Notes: generated by a model not told the origin, from the letters alone. DNA of 64,000 bases from an uncultured Clostridia bacterium (GCA_947624745.1 CANQLR010000004.1:1-64000), one strand, 5' to 3'. Numbered from the stretch's first letter, positions 52,219 through 60,076 are shown. Made by a program: numbers and translations.

Positions 52219-52253
52219 AATGCGCTGCCTCTTTTGAAAAGAGACAGCGCATT
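52219..52253. terminator. Strong hairpin downstream of mcrC
   Basis: AATGCGCTGcCTCTTTT pairs with GAAAAGAGaCAGCGCATT (16 of 17). T-rich sequence follows on the minus strand, not on the plus strand, so its role as terminator for mcrC is uncertain. Confidence 0.55.
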
Positions 52254-52314
52254 GGCTGGGGTATGTATTTGAGCGTGGGTGCGTGCGGGTCGTTAAGTGT
52301 AGGGAGCCCTCCCC

Positions 52315-52343
52315 TTGCATTCTCCTCCCCGTTGTGCTATAAT
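52315..52343 (+). promoter_or_regulatory. Promoter of DUF1846 gene
   Basis: -35 TTGCAT, 17-base spacer, -10 TATAAT with GTTGTGC upstream, near-copy of the metY promoter. Confidence 0.85.
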
Positions 52344-52404
52344 AACACCATAATACAAATTTCGCTCGCCCGGCGGCGACACTACACACGAAACGGAGAA
52401 GAAC

Positions 52405-53889
52405 ATGAAAAAGATCGGTTTTGACAACGACAGGTACCTAAGTTTACAGTCGCAGAAAATTCGCGAGAGGATCGAAAGCTTCGGCGGGAAGCTCTACCTC
52501 GAATTCGGCGGGAAGCTCTTCGACGACTACCACGCCTCGCGGGTGCTGCCCGGCTTTAAGCCCGACTCGAAGCTCCAGATGCTTTTACAGCTTAAGGATC
52601 AGGCGGAGATAGTCGTGGTGATAAGCTCCGAGGACATCGCGCAGAACAAGGTCAGGGGCGACATCGGCATCACCTACGACCTCGACGTTCTGCGGCTCAT
52701 CGACAGCTTCCGGCAGTACGGACTCTACGTCGGCAGCGTCGTGCTGACAAGATACGAGGGCCAGCCGGCGGCGCAGGCGTTCGCGAACAAGCTGAAATCC
52801 CTCGGGATAACCGTCTACCGCCACTACCCGATAGAGGGCTACCCCGCCAACCTCAACCACGTCATCAGCGACGACGGCTACGGCAAAAACGAGTACATAG
52901 AGACCTCCCGCGAGCTTGTCGTCGTGACGGCTCCCGGCCCGGGAAGCGGCAAAATGGCGACCTGCTTAAGCCAGCTCTACCACGAGCACCGGCGGGGGAT
53001 AAAGGCGGGCTACGCGAAGTTCGAGACCTTCCCGATATGGTCGATCCCCCTGAATCACCCCGTGAATCTCGCCTACGAGGCTGCGACCGCCGATCTTTCG
53101 GATGTCAATATGATCGACCCCTACCACCTTGAGGCTTACGGCTCGCTCGCCGTGAATTACAACCGCGATATCGAGGTATTCCCTGTCCTCAACGCGATCT
53201 TCAACATGATCTTGGGCGAGTCGCCGTACAAATCCCCCACCGACATGGGCGTGAATATGGCGGGATTCTGCATCGTCGACGACGCGGTCTGCGCCGAAGC
53301 GTCGAAGCAGGAGATAATCCGCCGCTATTTCAAGACCCTCGCAGCCAAAAAAACGGGCGGCGCGACCGAGGACGAGGTCCTTCGCATTGAGCTTCTGATG
53401 AAAAAGGCGGGGATCACCGAGGCCGACCGCAAGCCCGTCAGCCCCGCGCTGATGAAGGCCGAGCTTACCGGCGCGCCCGCGGCCGCCATCGAGCTTTCTG
53501 ACGGCAGGATAGTCACCGGCAAGACCTCGGAGCTTCTAGGCGCTTCCTCGGCGATGCTTCTCAACGCGCTGAAGACCCTCGCGGGGATACCCGACGAAAC
53601 GCTTCTGATCTCGCCTTCGGTCATCGAGCCGATACAGCATTTAAAGGTCAACCACCTCGGCAACGAAAACCCGCGCCTTCACACAGACGAGATACTCATC
53701 GCTCTGTCGATATGCGCCTCGCAGGACGAAAACGCGAAAAAAGCCCTAATGCAGCTCAAGAGCCTCGAAGGCTGCGAGATGCACTCGAGCGTGATCCTAA
53801 GCCACGTCGACCTCACGACCTTCCGTAAACTCAAAGTCAACGTCACCTGCGAGCCGGTGTATCAAAAAAGACGGCTGTATCATAAATAG
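52405..53889 (+). CDS. DUF1846 family protein
   Basis: Protein of 494 residues of the widespread Firmicutes DUF1846 family, whose structure is known but function is not. Conserved segments are FDNDRYLSLQSQKIRERI (4-21), KLYLEFGGKLFDDYHASRVLPGF, the P-loop-like APGPGSGKMATCLSQLYHEH (about 174-193) and DPYHLEAYGSLAVNYNRD. It appears to be a nucleotide-binding, cytosolic, single-gene unit with its own promoter and terminator. GGAG precedes the ATG. Confidence 0.9.
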   Translation: MKKIGFDNDRYLSLQSQKIRERIESFGGKLYLEFGGKLFDDYHASRVLPGFKPDSKLQMLLQLKDQAEIVVVISSEDIAQNKVRGDIGITYDLDVLRLIDSFRQYGLYVGSVVLTRYEGQPAAQAFANKLKSLGITVYRHYPIEGYPANLNHVISDDGYGKNEYIETSRELVVVTAPGPGSGKMATCLSQLYHEHRRGIKAGYAKFETFPIWSIPLNHPVNLAYEAATADLSDVNMIDPYHLEAYGSLAVNYNRDIEVFPVLNAIFNMILGESPYKSPTDMGVNMAGFCIVDDAVCAEASKQEIIRRYFKTLAAKKTGGATEDEVLRIELLMKKAGITEADRKPVSPALMKAELTGAPAAAIELSDGRIVTGKTSELLGASSAMLLNALKTLAGIPDETLLISPSVIEPIQHLKVNHLGNENPRLHTDEILIALSICASQDENAKKALMQLKSLEGCEMHSSVILSHVDLTTFRKLKVNVTCEPVYQKRRLYHK

Positions 53890-53895
53890 AATAAA

Positions 53896-53929
53896 AAAAG
53901 CAGGCCGCAAGACCTGCTTTTATTTTTTG
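53896..53929. terminator. Bidirectional terminator, DUF1846 / trx
   Basis: AAAAGCAGG-(8)-CCTGCTTTT with A-run before and TATTTTTT after, between convergent genes. Confidence 0.88.
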
Positions 53930-53933
53930 AGGC

Positions 53934-54242
53934 TTAAACCCCCATCTCCCCCATCAGCTTCTCCTTCTCCTTATATCCGACGGAGGTCGCGACGGGTTGT
54001 CCGTTTTTGAAAAGGATAATTGTCGGTATCGCCGAGACGCCGAATTTATTCGCAAGCTCGCCCTCGTCGTCGACGTTCACCTTCGCGACGGTGATGTCCT
54101 CCCGCTCCTCGGAGATCTCCTCCAGAACCGGCGCCATCATTCTGCACGGGCCGCACCATTCCGCCCAAAAGTCCAGAAGCACCGGCTTTTCGGCATTTAG
54201 TACCTCTTTTTCAAAATTTTCCGATGTGATCTCAATGTGCAT
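53934..54242 (-). CDS. trxA: Thioredoxin
   Basis: Disulfide reductase of 102 residues with the canonical WCGPC active site (residues 29-33, [19 protein letters not shown]) and cis-Pro in [12 protein letters not shown]. Start ATG follows GGAAG. It lies 15 bp downstream of a ferredoxin:thioredoxin reductase-like gene on the same strand, so it may be reduced by ferredoxin rather than NADPH. Confidence 0.96.
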   Translation of the reverse strand: MHIEITSENFEKEVLNAEKPVLLDFWAEWCGPCRMMAPVLEEISEEREDITVAKVNVDDEGELANKFGVSAIPTIILFKNGQPVATSVGYKEKEKLMGEMGV

Positions 54243-54257
54243 ACTTAACTTCCTTTC

Positions 54258-54458
54258 TTATTCCTTGCTCTTGAAATAGAGCATACAGTGGCAGTAGCCC
54301 TCAAATTCCGGGTCGGCGATCTGCTCCCTGAACTCGCGGCACATACAGACGGTGTCCTCGGTCATCTCGCGGCGGCAGGGGCAGTGCAGTCCTCTTTTCA
54401 AAAGCCCCTCGCGGATAGCGCTCACGAGCTTTTCGTTTTCGTTTACGGTGATCTTCAA
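54258..54458 (-). CDS. Ferredoxin:thioredoxin reductase catalytic-chain-like protein
   Basis: Protein of 66 residues with three C-x-C pairs: CPC (26,28), CMC (38,40) and CHC (56,58). The FTR catalytic chain uses CPC/CPC/CHC to hold a [4Fe-4S] cluster beside a redox disulfide; here the order is kept but the spacings differ (9 and 15 residues between pairs). No FTR variable chain is nearby. Next to thioredoxin it would pass electrons from a clostridial ferredoxin such as the one at 42678 to thioredoxin. Start ATG follows GGGGGATGATAG. Confidence 0.82.
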   Translation of the reverse strand: MKITVNENEKLVSAIREGLLKRGLHCPCRREMTEDTVCMCREFREQIADPEFEGYCHCMLYFKSKE

Positions 54459-54515
54459 GCTATCATCCCCCTTTTATACGATTATAATTCATCCGAAGGG
54501 GAAAGTCAAGAAAAT

Positions 54516-54824
54516 TTACATCAAAAGATACCCAAGAGCTAAGAGAAGCTTTATGTCCGCGCCGTTTTTATACAGAACGAACATCATAAGAAGTATCATC
54601 GCCTTTTCCGCGTCGATCTTTATGTCGCCGAAAAGAGAGCCCAGAATGTCCGTCCTCGGCGGGATATCCTGCCTCGGCGGCTCGGGCGGCTTTTTGTTTT
54701 CGGGAGGCTTGCCCGCCGGCTGCGGAGGAGGCGATACCGCGGTCTTTGAGCGCTTTTGCATCTGCCTCATGCGGGCGAGCGCCTCCTCCTGCATTTTCCC
54801 GAAATCTCCGCTATAGTCCGCCAA
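54516..54824 (-). CDS. Small proline-rich protein with C-terminal hydrophobic helix
   Basis: Protein of 102 residues, not recognised. A charged N-terminus (EEALARMRQMQKRSK) is followed by a Pro-rich stretch (VSPPPQPAGKPPENKKPPEPP, roughly 30-50) and a hydrophobic end (KAMILLMMFVLYKNGADIKLLLALGYLLM) that may be one or two membrane helices. The start overlaps the end of the preceding gene by 14 bases. Last of a three-gene set. Confidence 0.6.
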   Translation of the reverse strand: MADYSGDFGKMQEEALARMRQMQKRSKTAVSPPPQPAGKPPENKKPPEPPRQDIPPRTDILGSLFGDIKIDAEKAMILLMMFVLYKNGADIKLLLALGYLLM

Positions 54825-55185
54825 GCAGCTCGCCTCCCAAAAGACCGCTTTCCCGAAGCGCCGGGAGAACGTTTATTATCCGAAGTATTTTTATCGCCCG
54901 ATCGACCCTCGGCTTCTTTTCGTCACTGAGAAGCGGGCGAAGGGCGATAAGAAAGTTTATGTTTTTGTCGTCGCTCCCCATGTCCCTAAGCTTCGAGGCG
55001 AGCGCCATAAGCGCCCCGACGTCCGGCATATCCGGGCTCTGCGGGGCGGGGCCGGGAGCGGTCTTATCCTCCTCGGGCGGCGGCGGAAAGCCGAGCTCGC
55101 GGGCCAGCTCGCCAAGCTGCTTGAGCGATTCGGGATCCGAAAGGATCGAGTTTATCTTCTCGGCAATATCCTCCACAGCCGTCAC
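54811..55185 (-). CDS. Uncharacterised small protein, middle of three-gene set
   Basis: Protein of 124 residues, not recognised by name. An N-terminal helix (EDIAEKINSILSDPESLKQLGELA) is followed by a Pro/acid linker (about 33-55) and a helical C-terminal part, MALASKLRDMGSDDKNINFL and RPLLSDEKKPRVDRAIKILR, a pattern I associate with conserved clostridial proteins of unknown function. Probably soluble. It lies six bases after the 80-residue gene and overlaps the next. Confidence 0.6.
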   Translation of the reverse strand: MTAVEDIAEKINSILSDPESLKQLGELARELGFPPPPEEDKTAPGPAPQSPDMPDVGALMALASKLRDMGSDDKNINFLIALRPLLSDEKKPRVDRAIKILRIINVLPALRESGLLGGELLGGL

Positions 55186-55191
55186 ACCCTC

Positions 55192-55434
55192 CTATTTTCC
55201 GCCGAAAATTTTCTGGATCAAGGCTTTCGCCTGCGGGCTTGAAAGCACTGCCTGCGCCGTCGCGGGATTACTAAGCGCCGCGGTAAGCCTTTTTTGGTCG
55301 TCCTTCGGGAGAGTCCCCAGGAGCCTGTCGAATGTGCCTGCCTGAAGCTCCCTCGTGAGCTGCTCCTTCGGCACGCCCATCTTTTTCGACGTCATGGATA
55401 TGAGCATATCCCTCTGCGCGCTGTTAAGTTCCAT
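55192..55434 (-). CDS. Uncharacterised small helical protein, first of three-gene set
   Basis: Protein of 80 residues, predicted all-helical, with two similar halves: KKMGVPKEQLTRELQAGTFDRLL and LSNPATAQAVLSSPQAKALIQKIF. No membrane helix. ATG is preceded by AAGGAG. It faces the phosphodiesterase gene divergently with 106 bp between starts. Not recognised. Confidence 0.6.
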   Translation of the reverse strand: MELNSAQRDMLISMTSKKMGVPKEQLTRELQAGTFDRLLGTLPKDDQKRLTAALSNPATAQAVLSSPQAKALIQKIFGGK

Positions 55435-55484
55435 AAAATTTCTCCTTAAAAATATTTCAGACGATAAAACGTCCGTTTTCGGTA

Positions 55485-55513
55485 TTGCAATTTTTTTGCG
55501 TATGTGCTATACT
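55485..55513 (+). promoter_or_regulatory. Promoter of phosphodiesterase gene
   Basis: -35 TTGCAA, 17-base spacer, -10 TATACT with TGTGC upstream. Confidence 0.78.
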
Positions 55514-55540
55514 GAAAAAAACGCGAAAGGAAGCAAACGG

Positions 55541-56023
55541 ATGCGCATTATAGCTTTTTCCGACACACACCGCCACCACGACCGCGTGCACAGGCTTTTC
55601 GAGACCACGCATCTTTCGACCGACCTGTATATCTTCTTGGGGGACGTTTTGCCTGACATCGAGAACATGGCATATCTCTATCCCGACAAGCAGATACTTT
55701 CGGTCCCGGGAAACTGCGATTTTATGTCCCGCGAGCCCACGGTCGGCGTCACCGAGGTATGCGGCAAAAAAATACTTTACACCCACGGGCATTTTCACTC
55801 GGTGCGGTTCGGGACGTCGGGGATAAAAAGCCTCGCGAAGCAAAACGAAGCCGACCTTGTGCTCTTCGGGCACACGCATATCCGCCATGCGGAATATGAG
55901 GACGGAATATATTACGTCAACCCGGGGAGCTTAGGCGAGCCGAGGGACGGAAAAGCCCCCTCCTACGCGGTGATCGACGTCCTGCCGGCGGGAATCTTAA
56001 TATCACACGCCGAATTAGAGTAA
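55541..56023 (+). CDS. MJ0936/YfcE-type metallophosphodiesterase
   Basis: Protein of 160 residues with all calcineurin-like phosphoesterase motifs: SDTHRHHD (about 7-14), LGDVLPD (about 34-40), PGNCD (about 60-64), THGHFHS (about 85-91) and FGHTHIRH (about 113-120). Such enzymes hydrolyse phosphodiesters; the biological substrate is unknown. The open frame extends far upstream but the promoter lies inside that extension; ATG at 55541 has AAAGGAAG upstream. Confidence 0.9.
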   Translation: MRIIAFSDTHRHHDRVHRLFETTHLSTDLYIFLGDVLPDIENMAYLYPDKQILSVPGNCDFMSREPTVGVTEVCGKKILYTHGHFHSVRFGTSGIKSLAKQNEADLVLFGHTHIRHAEYEDGIYYVNPGSLGEPRDGKAPSYAVIDVLPAGILISHAELE

Positions 56024-56093
56024 TTTACTCTTTTGGAATATTATATGAACTTCGCGGCCGAATGTTGCCGACGAAAGAAAGGGTTTGGTAAAA

Positions 56094-56792
56094 ATGCTGG
56101 AAGAACTTAAAAAACAGGTGTACGAAGCGAATATGCTGCTGCCGAAATACCGCCTCATAACCTTTACATGGGGCAACGTCTCGGGCATCGACCGCGAAAA
56201 GGGGCTCATTGTCATAAAGCCCTCTGGGGTCGAATACGACGAGATGAAGCCGGAGGACATGGTGGTCGTCGACCTTAACGGCAAGGTGGTCGAGGGCGAC
56301 CTGCGCCCCTCCTCCGACACCCCGACCCACATCGAATTCTACAAAGCATTCCCGAACATCGGCGGCGTGACCCACACGCACTCGACCTTCGCGACCTCCT
56401 TCGCTCAGGCGGGAAAGCCGGTCCCCCCGCTCGGCACCACCCACGGCGATTACTTCTACGGCGCGGTGCCCTGCACGAGAAAAATGACCCACGACGAGAT
56501 CGCGAACGACTATGAAAAAAACACCGGGCTCGTCATCGTCGAGACATTCAAAAACCTCGACCCCGACGCGATACCCTGCGTTTTGGTGCACTCGCACGGG
56601 CCGTTCACATGGGGCAAGGACCCGGTCGATTCGGTACACCACTCGGTGATACTCGAGGAGTGCGCGAAGATGGCGATGTATTCCAAGATCATCAACGGCG
56701 GCGACGTCCCGGATATGCAGAAGGAGCTTTTGGACAAGCACTACCTCAGAAAGCACGGCGCCAACGCCTATTACGGGCAGGTTAAAAAGTGA
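56094..56792 (+). CDS. araD: L-ribulose-5-phosphate 4-epimerase
   Basis: Zinc-dependent class II aldolase-like enzyme of 232 residues converting L-ribulose-5-P to D-xylulose-5-P. Motifs: [11 protein letters not shown] (about 25-35), KPSGVEYD (about 41-48), the metal-site [12 protein letters not shown] (about 92-103) and [11 protein letters not shown] (about 164-174). ATG is chosen because AGAAAGGG lies ten bases upstream; a TTG nine bases earlier is also open. No other arabinose genes are visible. It overlaps the next gene (GTGA). Confidence 0.92.
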   Translation: MLEELKKQVYEANMLLPKYRLITFTWGNVSGIDREKGLIVIKPSGVEYDEMKPEDMVVVDLNGKVVEGDLRPSSDTPTHIEFYKAFPNIGGVTHTHSTFATSFAQAGKPVPPLGTTHGDYFYGAVPCTRKMTHDEIANDYEKNTGLVIVETFKNLDPDAIPCVLVHSHGPFTWGKDPVDSVHHSVILEECAKMAMYSKIINGGDVPDMQKELLDKHYLRKHGANAYYGQVKK

Positions 56793-57256
56793 TATCACGA
56801 AAAAAATTCGCGGCCGCGGCGGCAATTTTCCTGCTGCTTCTGGCCGCGGCGGTTTATGCCGCAGTTTTTTGGGACGGCTTCTGCGGCGGCCTCGACGGGA
56901 TAATGAATTTCGGCCAAGCCGCCGCCGTTTCGGGCGGAACGAGCCGCGAGGCGAAAATAAGCGCCTCGGGGGTGTTTTGCTCCAAGGCGTATCTGAATGA
57001 GGCGGAGGGCGTCGAGCAGCTGCGCTTTCGCTTCATCGCGCCCGAATTTGACAGTATTTACCTCACCGCCGACGGGAAAAAGGTCGAAAACCGGGTGTTC
57101 ATCTCTGACGACCGCATTCTCGGCGTGCCGTGCTATATCGCCGTAGCGGTCATAAACGACCCGAGCCTCGGGGAGATCGAAGCAGATGAGCTGTGCGTCG
57201 TAGGGGAAGCGGAGGGGGAGGAGAGATTTCGGGTGGGGGTGGGTATGTATTCCTGA
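56789..57256 (+). CDS. Uncharacterised membrane-anchored protein
   Basis: Protein of 155 residues, not recognised. N-terminal basic stretch (MISRKK) and a hydrophobic Ala/Leu-rich helix (7-28) form a signal anchor; the remainder is beta-rich and would lie outside the cell. GTG start overlaps the araD stop. The last 20 codons are Gly/Glu-rich and run into the hairpin array, so the 3' end may have been reshaped by repeat insertion. Confidence 0.55.
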   Translation: MISRKKFAAAAAIFLLLLAAAVYAAVFWDGFCGGLDGIMNFGQAAAVSGGTSREAKISASGVFCSKAYLNEAEGVEQLRFRFIAPEFDSIYLTADGKKVENRVFISDDRILGVPCYIAVAVINDPSLGEIEADELCVVGEAEGEERFRVGVGMYS

Positions 57257-57331
57257 CGGCTGATTGCGAAGGGTGCGGGGTTGGTGGGCGAGGGCGCGGG
57301 GTATGCACCTTGCTGCAGTGGGGCAGGGGGT
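57257..57331. other. G-rich flank of cassette E1
   Basis: Ends with TTGCTGCAGTGGGGCAGGGG, homologous to the left flank of cassette C at about 34257-34276. No gene. Confidence 0.6.
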
Positions 57332-57429
57332 GGGGCGAAGCCCCGGGGCGGCAGCTTTGCTGCCGCCGTAAAGGCCGCGCTCCGCGCGGCCTTTGGCGCC
57401 CACGAAGTGGGCGCCCGGGGCTTCGCCCC
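57332..57429. repeat. Three-hairpin cassette E1
   Basis: Left arm GGGGC-GAA-GCCCC (57332-57344); hairpins GGCGGCAGC-TTT-GCTGCCGCC (57347-57367), AAAGGCCGCGC-TCC-GCGCGGCCTTT (57370-57394) and GGCGCCCAC-GAA-GTGGGCGCC (57395-57415); right arm GGGGC-TTC-GCCCC (57417-57429), fully complementary to the left. Confidence 0.9.
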
Positions 57430-57462
57430 CGCTTTCCCCCGCCCCTATCAGCAGACCTCGCG

Positions 57463-57557
57463 TGGGGCGAATCCCCCGTGCGGACGTGAAGTCCGCACGC
57501 CCGCCGCACTCCGTGCGTCGGGCCGCGTTCGCTCCGCGAACGCGGGGGCTTCGCCCC
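57463..57557. repeat. Three-hairpin cassette E2
   Basis: Left arm GGGGC-GAA-TCCCC (57463-57475); hairpins GTGCGGAC-gtgaa-GTCCGCAC (57478-57498), GCCCGcCGCAC-TCC-GTGCGtCGGGC (57499-57523) and CGCGTTCGC-TCC-GCGAACGCG (57524-57544); right arm GGGGC-TTC-GCCCC (57545-57557). The reverse complement matches cassette F1 at 91 of 95 positions by direct reading. Confidence 0.9.
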
Positions 57558-57666
57558 GGTCAGTGCCTCTACCATAGTTTGCAGAGAAGCACAAGCTTTG
57601 TACCTCTACTTATATGTGCGAGTCTGCACTTTGTAGCATTAAGTAGGCAAAGCGATGGACGCGCAC
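57558..57666. other. Spacer between cassettes E2 and E3
   Basis: About 110 bp of lower GC content (ACTTTGTAGCATTAAGTAGG etc.) with no gene, hairpin or promoter that I can support. Confidence 0.5.
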
Positions 57667-57760
57667 GTGCGAAGCACCTGGTCAGCAGCTTCGCTGCCGC
57701 CCGCCGTCCCCGCATGCGGGGACGGCTCGGCGCCCTTCGGGCGCCTCGGGGCTTCGCCCC
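57667..57760. repeat. Hairpin cassette E3 (left arm altered)
   Basis: GTGC-GAA-GCAC (57667-57677), GCAGC-TTC-GCTGC (57686-57698), GCCGTCCCCGC-AT-GCGGGGACGGC (57703-57726), GGCGCCC-TTC-GGGCGCC (57729-57745), right arm GGGGC-TTC-GCCCC (57748-57760). The canonical left arm is replaced by a shorter GAA-loop hairpin. Confidence 0.82.
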
Positions 57761-57851
57761 ACCCCTGTCCCCTGCCTCAATCAGTAACCCGATTCCCACT
57801 TCCCGCCCCGCCCCGTCACCCCCTGATTGACAAACTTCCACCCCTATTTGA

Positions 57852-57880
57852 TAGACATTTCCTGCCGGATATGCTAAAAT
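57852..57880 (+). promoter_or_regulatory. Promoter of XRE regulator
   Basis: -35 TAGACA, 17-base spacer, -10 TAAAAT with TATGC upstream; the ribosome site AGGAG follows 23 bases later. Confidence 0.65.
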
Positions 57881-57916
57881 ATTATCACCGCGGAAAAAAT
57901 TTTAGGAGTGATGATA

Positions 57917-58936
57917 TTGACACTGGGAAACAGAATTTTGGAGCTGCGGGCGCGTTCGGGGCTCTCGCAGGAGGATTTCGGCGAGCTTTTCGGCGCGACC
58001 CGGCAGACCGTCTCACGCTGGGAGCTTGACCTCGCGATCCCCGAAGTCCAAAAAATCGTACAGATGGCGCGCACGTTCGGGGTCACGACCGACTCTATCC
58101 TCGCGGACGGCATCTCGACCTTCGATTCGGCCTTCAAGCGCTTTGTCTGCGGGGTATACCGCAAAAAGGACGTCGTCGCGGTCGAGACCGAGCGCGTGGC
58201 GATTGTTTACCGCGACTGCGGCGAAACGCTCTGCGCCGAGCTTTACGGGGGATCGCAGGAAAACAAATCTTTGTGCGGATTTGCGGAGATGGATCTTGCA
58301 CCGAAAAAGGTAAAATATGCCTATTATGACGAGTCGGGCGGGGTCATCTCGAACTTCGACGCGGGCGATATACTCGGCAGAAAATTCGACCGCAGACAGC
58401 TCGACAAAATGCAGCGCGTCGAGACGTTTTTGGTGAGCCGCGGCAAAAACCCGCTGCCGACCGTGCCCGAGGCGGGGTTCAGGACCTGCCTGACCAAGTG
58501 GCGGACCGGGACGAGAGCCTACTGCCGCGACGGCATGATCTTCGCCTGCGTGTATGTCGGCGGGATCGAGTACGCGTTTCATATGGAGGCGAAAAACCAC
58601 GAAAACATCTACGCCTCGATAGTCGCGAACGAGGCGTTCGAGCTCGGGAACTGCGTCGGAAAACAGTTTTTCAGGTTAAGAAATTTCGGCGACAACACGG
58701 GCGATTTCGCGGTCAGCTTTTCGTGGATAAACGACAGCATGAAGCGGGTCAGCCTGCCCTCCGGCGAGAACGGCATCGACTTTTCGGACCAGGATGAATT
58801 CCGCGAGCTGAACGGCGGGCAGGAAAAGCTCGAGAGGATAAAGCGGTACGGGGCTGATCGGATAACCGTCTCGAACTACGGCGACGAAATGGACTATTTC
58901 CGCGACGACCCGGACATGATCGAGCGGTTCGAGTGA
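57917..58936 (+). CDS. XRE-family transcriptional regulator with large C-terminal domain
   Basis: Protein of 339 residues. Residues 1-65 are a helix-turn-helix of the Cro/C1 type (LGNRILELRARSGLSQEDFGELFGATRQTVSRWELDLAIP), where RQTVSRWE is the recognition helix. The remaining 270 residues are unrecognised and look globular and beta-rich, perhaps a ligand or partner domain. The TTG start at 57917 is preferred: AGGAG lies eight bases before it, whereas ATG 57911 and GTG 57908 sit on top of the ribosome site. It lies directly downstream of the hairpin array. Confidence 0.8.
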   Translation: MTLGNRILELRARSGLSQEDFGELFGATRQTVSRWELDLAIPEVQKIVQMARTFGVTTDSILADGISTFDSAFKRFVCGVYRKKDVVAVETERVAIVYRDCGETLCAELYGGSQENKSLCGFAEMDLAPKKVKYAYYDESGGVISNFDAGDILGRKFDRRQLDKMQRVETFLVSRGKNPLPTVPEAGFRTCLTKWRTGTRAYCRDGMIFACVYVGGIEYAFHMEAKNHENIYASIVANEAFELGNCVGKQFFRLRNFGDNTGDFAVSFSWINDSMKRVSLPSGENGIDFSDQDEFRELNGGQEKLERIKRYGADRITVSNYGDEMDYFRDDPDMIERFE

Positions 58937-58983
58937 TGAAAAAACAAAAGTAGTCAGCCATATAGCAGTATATCCGATAAAAA

Positions 58984-59025
58984 GACCGTTGGCTTTTTCA
59001 CCGGGGAGCCGGTGCGTCAACGGTC
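58984..59025. terminator. Nested hairpin between convergent genes
   Basis: Outer GACCGTTG/CAACGGTC and inner CACCGG-ggag-CCGGTG form a two-tier stem between the XRE gene and the minus-strand GNAT gene. Confidence 0.65.
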
Positions 59026-59070
59026 AATCTTTCGGTATTCAGTTTTAATGGGACGATGATAAACGGAAAC

Positions 59071-59589
59071 TTAGCTTTTCATCGCCTGAAATTCATCTTG
59101 AAGTAATCCGTACAAATACAGGTCTACCCAATTCCCCTCATTGTTTTGCGTCTGACTTCTCTGTACTCCCTCGCGCTTCATGCCCAGCTTTTCCATCAAT
59201 CCAACTGACTTCACACCGTCAATGGCTTCTGCAACTACTTTATGCAATTTCATGTCAGAAAAGCCGTATTTCATTACTGCGGAGCAGGACTCATACGCAT
59301 AACCCTGACGCCAATATTTTTTATTAAATATCCAGCCAATTTCATAGACATCATCTTCCCACGGCTTAAATAGGATATAACCAATTACTTTGTTGGTCTG
59401 TTTCAGTACCGCCGCGAGTGCGCCGCTTTTTCCAATGCAAAATTCATTCAGAAATTGCCGCGTCTTTTCAAACGTATATGCAGGCTCACAATTTTTCATT
59501 GTTTCGCTGTCGCCGAAAATTTCATGTAAATCATTTATATCGTTTGGAGTAAAATCCCTGACATACATTCTTGATGTTTCTATCTGCAT
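59071..59589 (-). CDS. GNAT acetyltransferase, RimJ/RimL type
   Basis: Protein of 172 residues. ETSRMYVRDFTPNDINDLHEIF at the start, WRQGYAYESCSAVMKYGF (about 91-108, the acetyl-CoA loop QGYA) and NVGS-like VKSVGLMEKLGMKREGVQRS (about 124-143) are typical of ribosomal-protein/aminoglycoside-style acetyltransferases. The start is the ATG behind GAGGTGA, not the longer frame. The gene is clearly AT-richer than its neighbours, suggesting recent acquisition. Confidence 0.88.
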   Translation of the reverse strand: MQIETSRMYVRDFTPNDINDLHEIFGDSETMKNCEPAYTFEKTRQFLNEFCIGKSGALAAVLKQTNKVIGYILFKPWEDDVYEIGWIFNKKYWRQGYAYESCSAVMKYGFSDMKLHKVVAEAIDGVKSVGLMEKLGMKREGVQRSQTQNNEGNWVDLYLYGLLQDEFQAMKS

Positions 59590-59755
59590 ATTAGTCACCT
59601 CACTAAATTTGAAATTCCATTTCAAACTTGCCCGACAGGTAAAGACGAAAAGCGGGTTTATCTGTTCGGCAAGTACACAAAAGAAATTACTGTTTTATGA
59701 ACAGTCCCGTACCCGTCTGCTTTTTATATAGAAAACAATCACAATAAACCTGAAT

Positions 59756-60076
59756 TTACCTATTTTTCTTCGGCTTTGGCGGCGGCAGCTCATCATACAT
59801 GGCGTTGAATAAGCCCGTCAGAAACTCTCTGCTGTCGACCTCGTCCACCAAAAGCATCTCTTTTGCTCCCTCATAGGGCAATTCACAGCGAGCCGTCGGC
59901 ATATAAGCAATCGCCGATCTCACCGGCTTGACAAGCAGCCTGTCGTCATAGATACCGCCCACGATCCTGTCGCGGTAATATATGATAAATTCTCCCATCA
60001 TAGGCCGATAAGAAACATCCTCCAGCCCGGACAGCTGCCCTAAAATAAACTCCAAATATTCCTTGCTTGAAGCCAT
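59756..60076 (-). CDS. TfoX N-terminal-domain protein
   Basis: Protein of 106 residues matching the TfoX/Sxy N-terminal domain family: YRPMMGEFIIYYRDRIVGGIYDDRLLVKPV (about 22-51) is the family core. In gamma-proteobacteria TfoX regulates competence, but stand-alone short members are common in Firmicutes and of unknown role. GGAGGAAGC precedes the ATG. Fairly AT-rich, like the neighbouring GNAT gene. Confidence 0.85.
   Translation of the reverse strand: MASSKEYLEFILGQLSGLEDVSYRPMMGEFIIYYRDRIVGGIYDDRLLVKPVRSAIAYMPTARCELPYEGAKEMLLVDEVDSREFLTGLFNAMYDELPPPKPKKNR

Noticed and set aside
57260..57790. Possible CRISPR array
   Set aside because: Repeats are palindromic modules of differing sequence without uniform direct repeats and unique spacers, and no cas genes are present.
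57150..57830. Several Arg/Pro/Gly-rich open frames in the 57.2-57.8 kb array
   Set aside because: They translate repeat cassettes in different frames, with no conserved motif or ribosome site.
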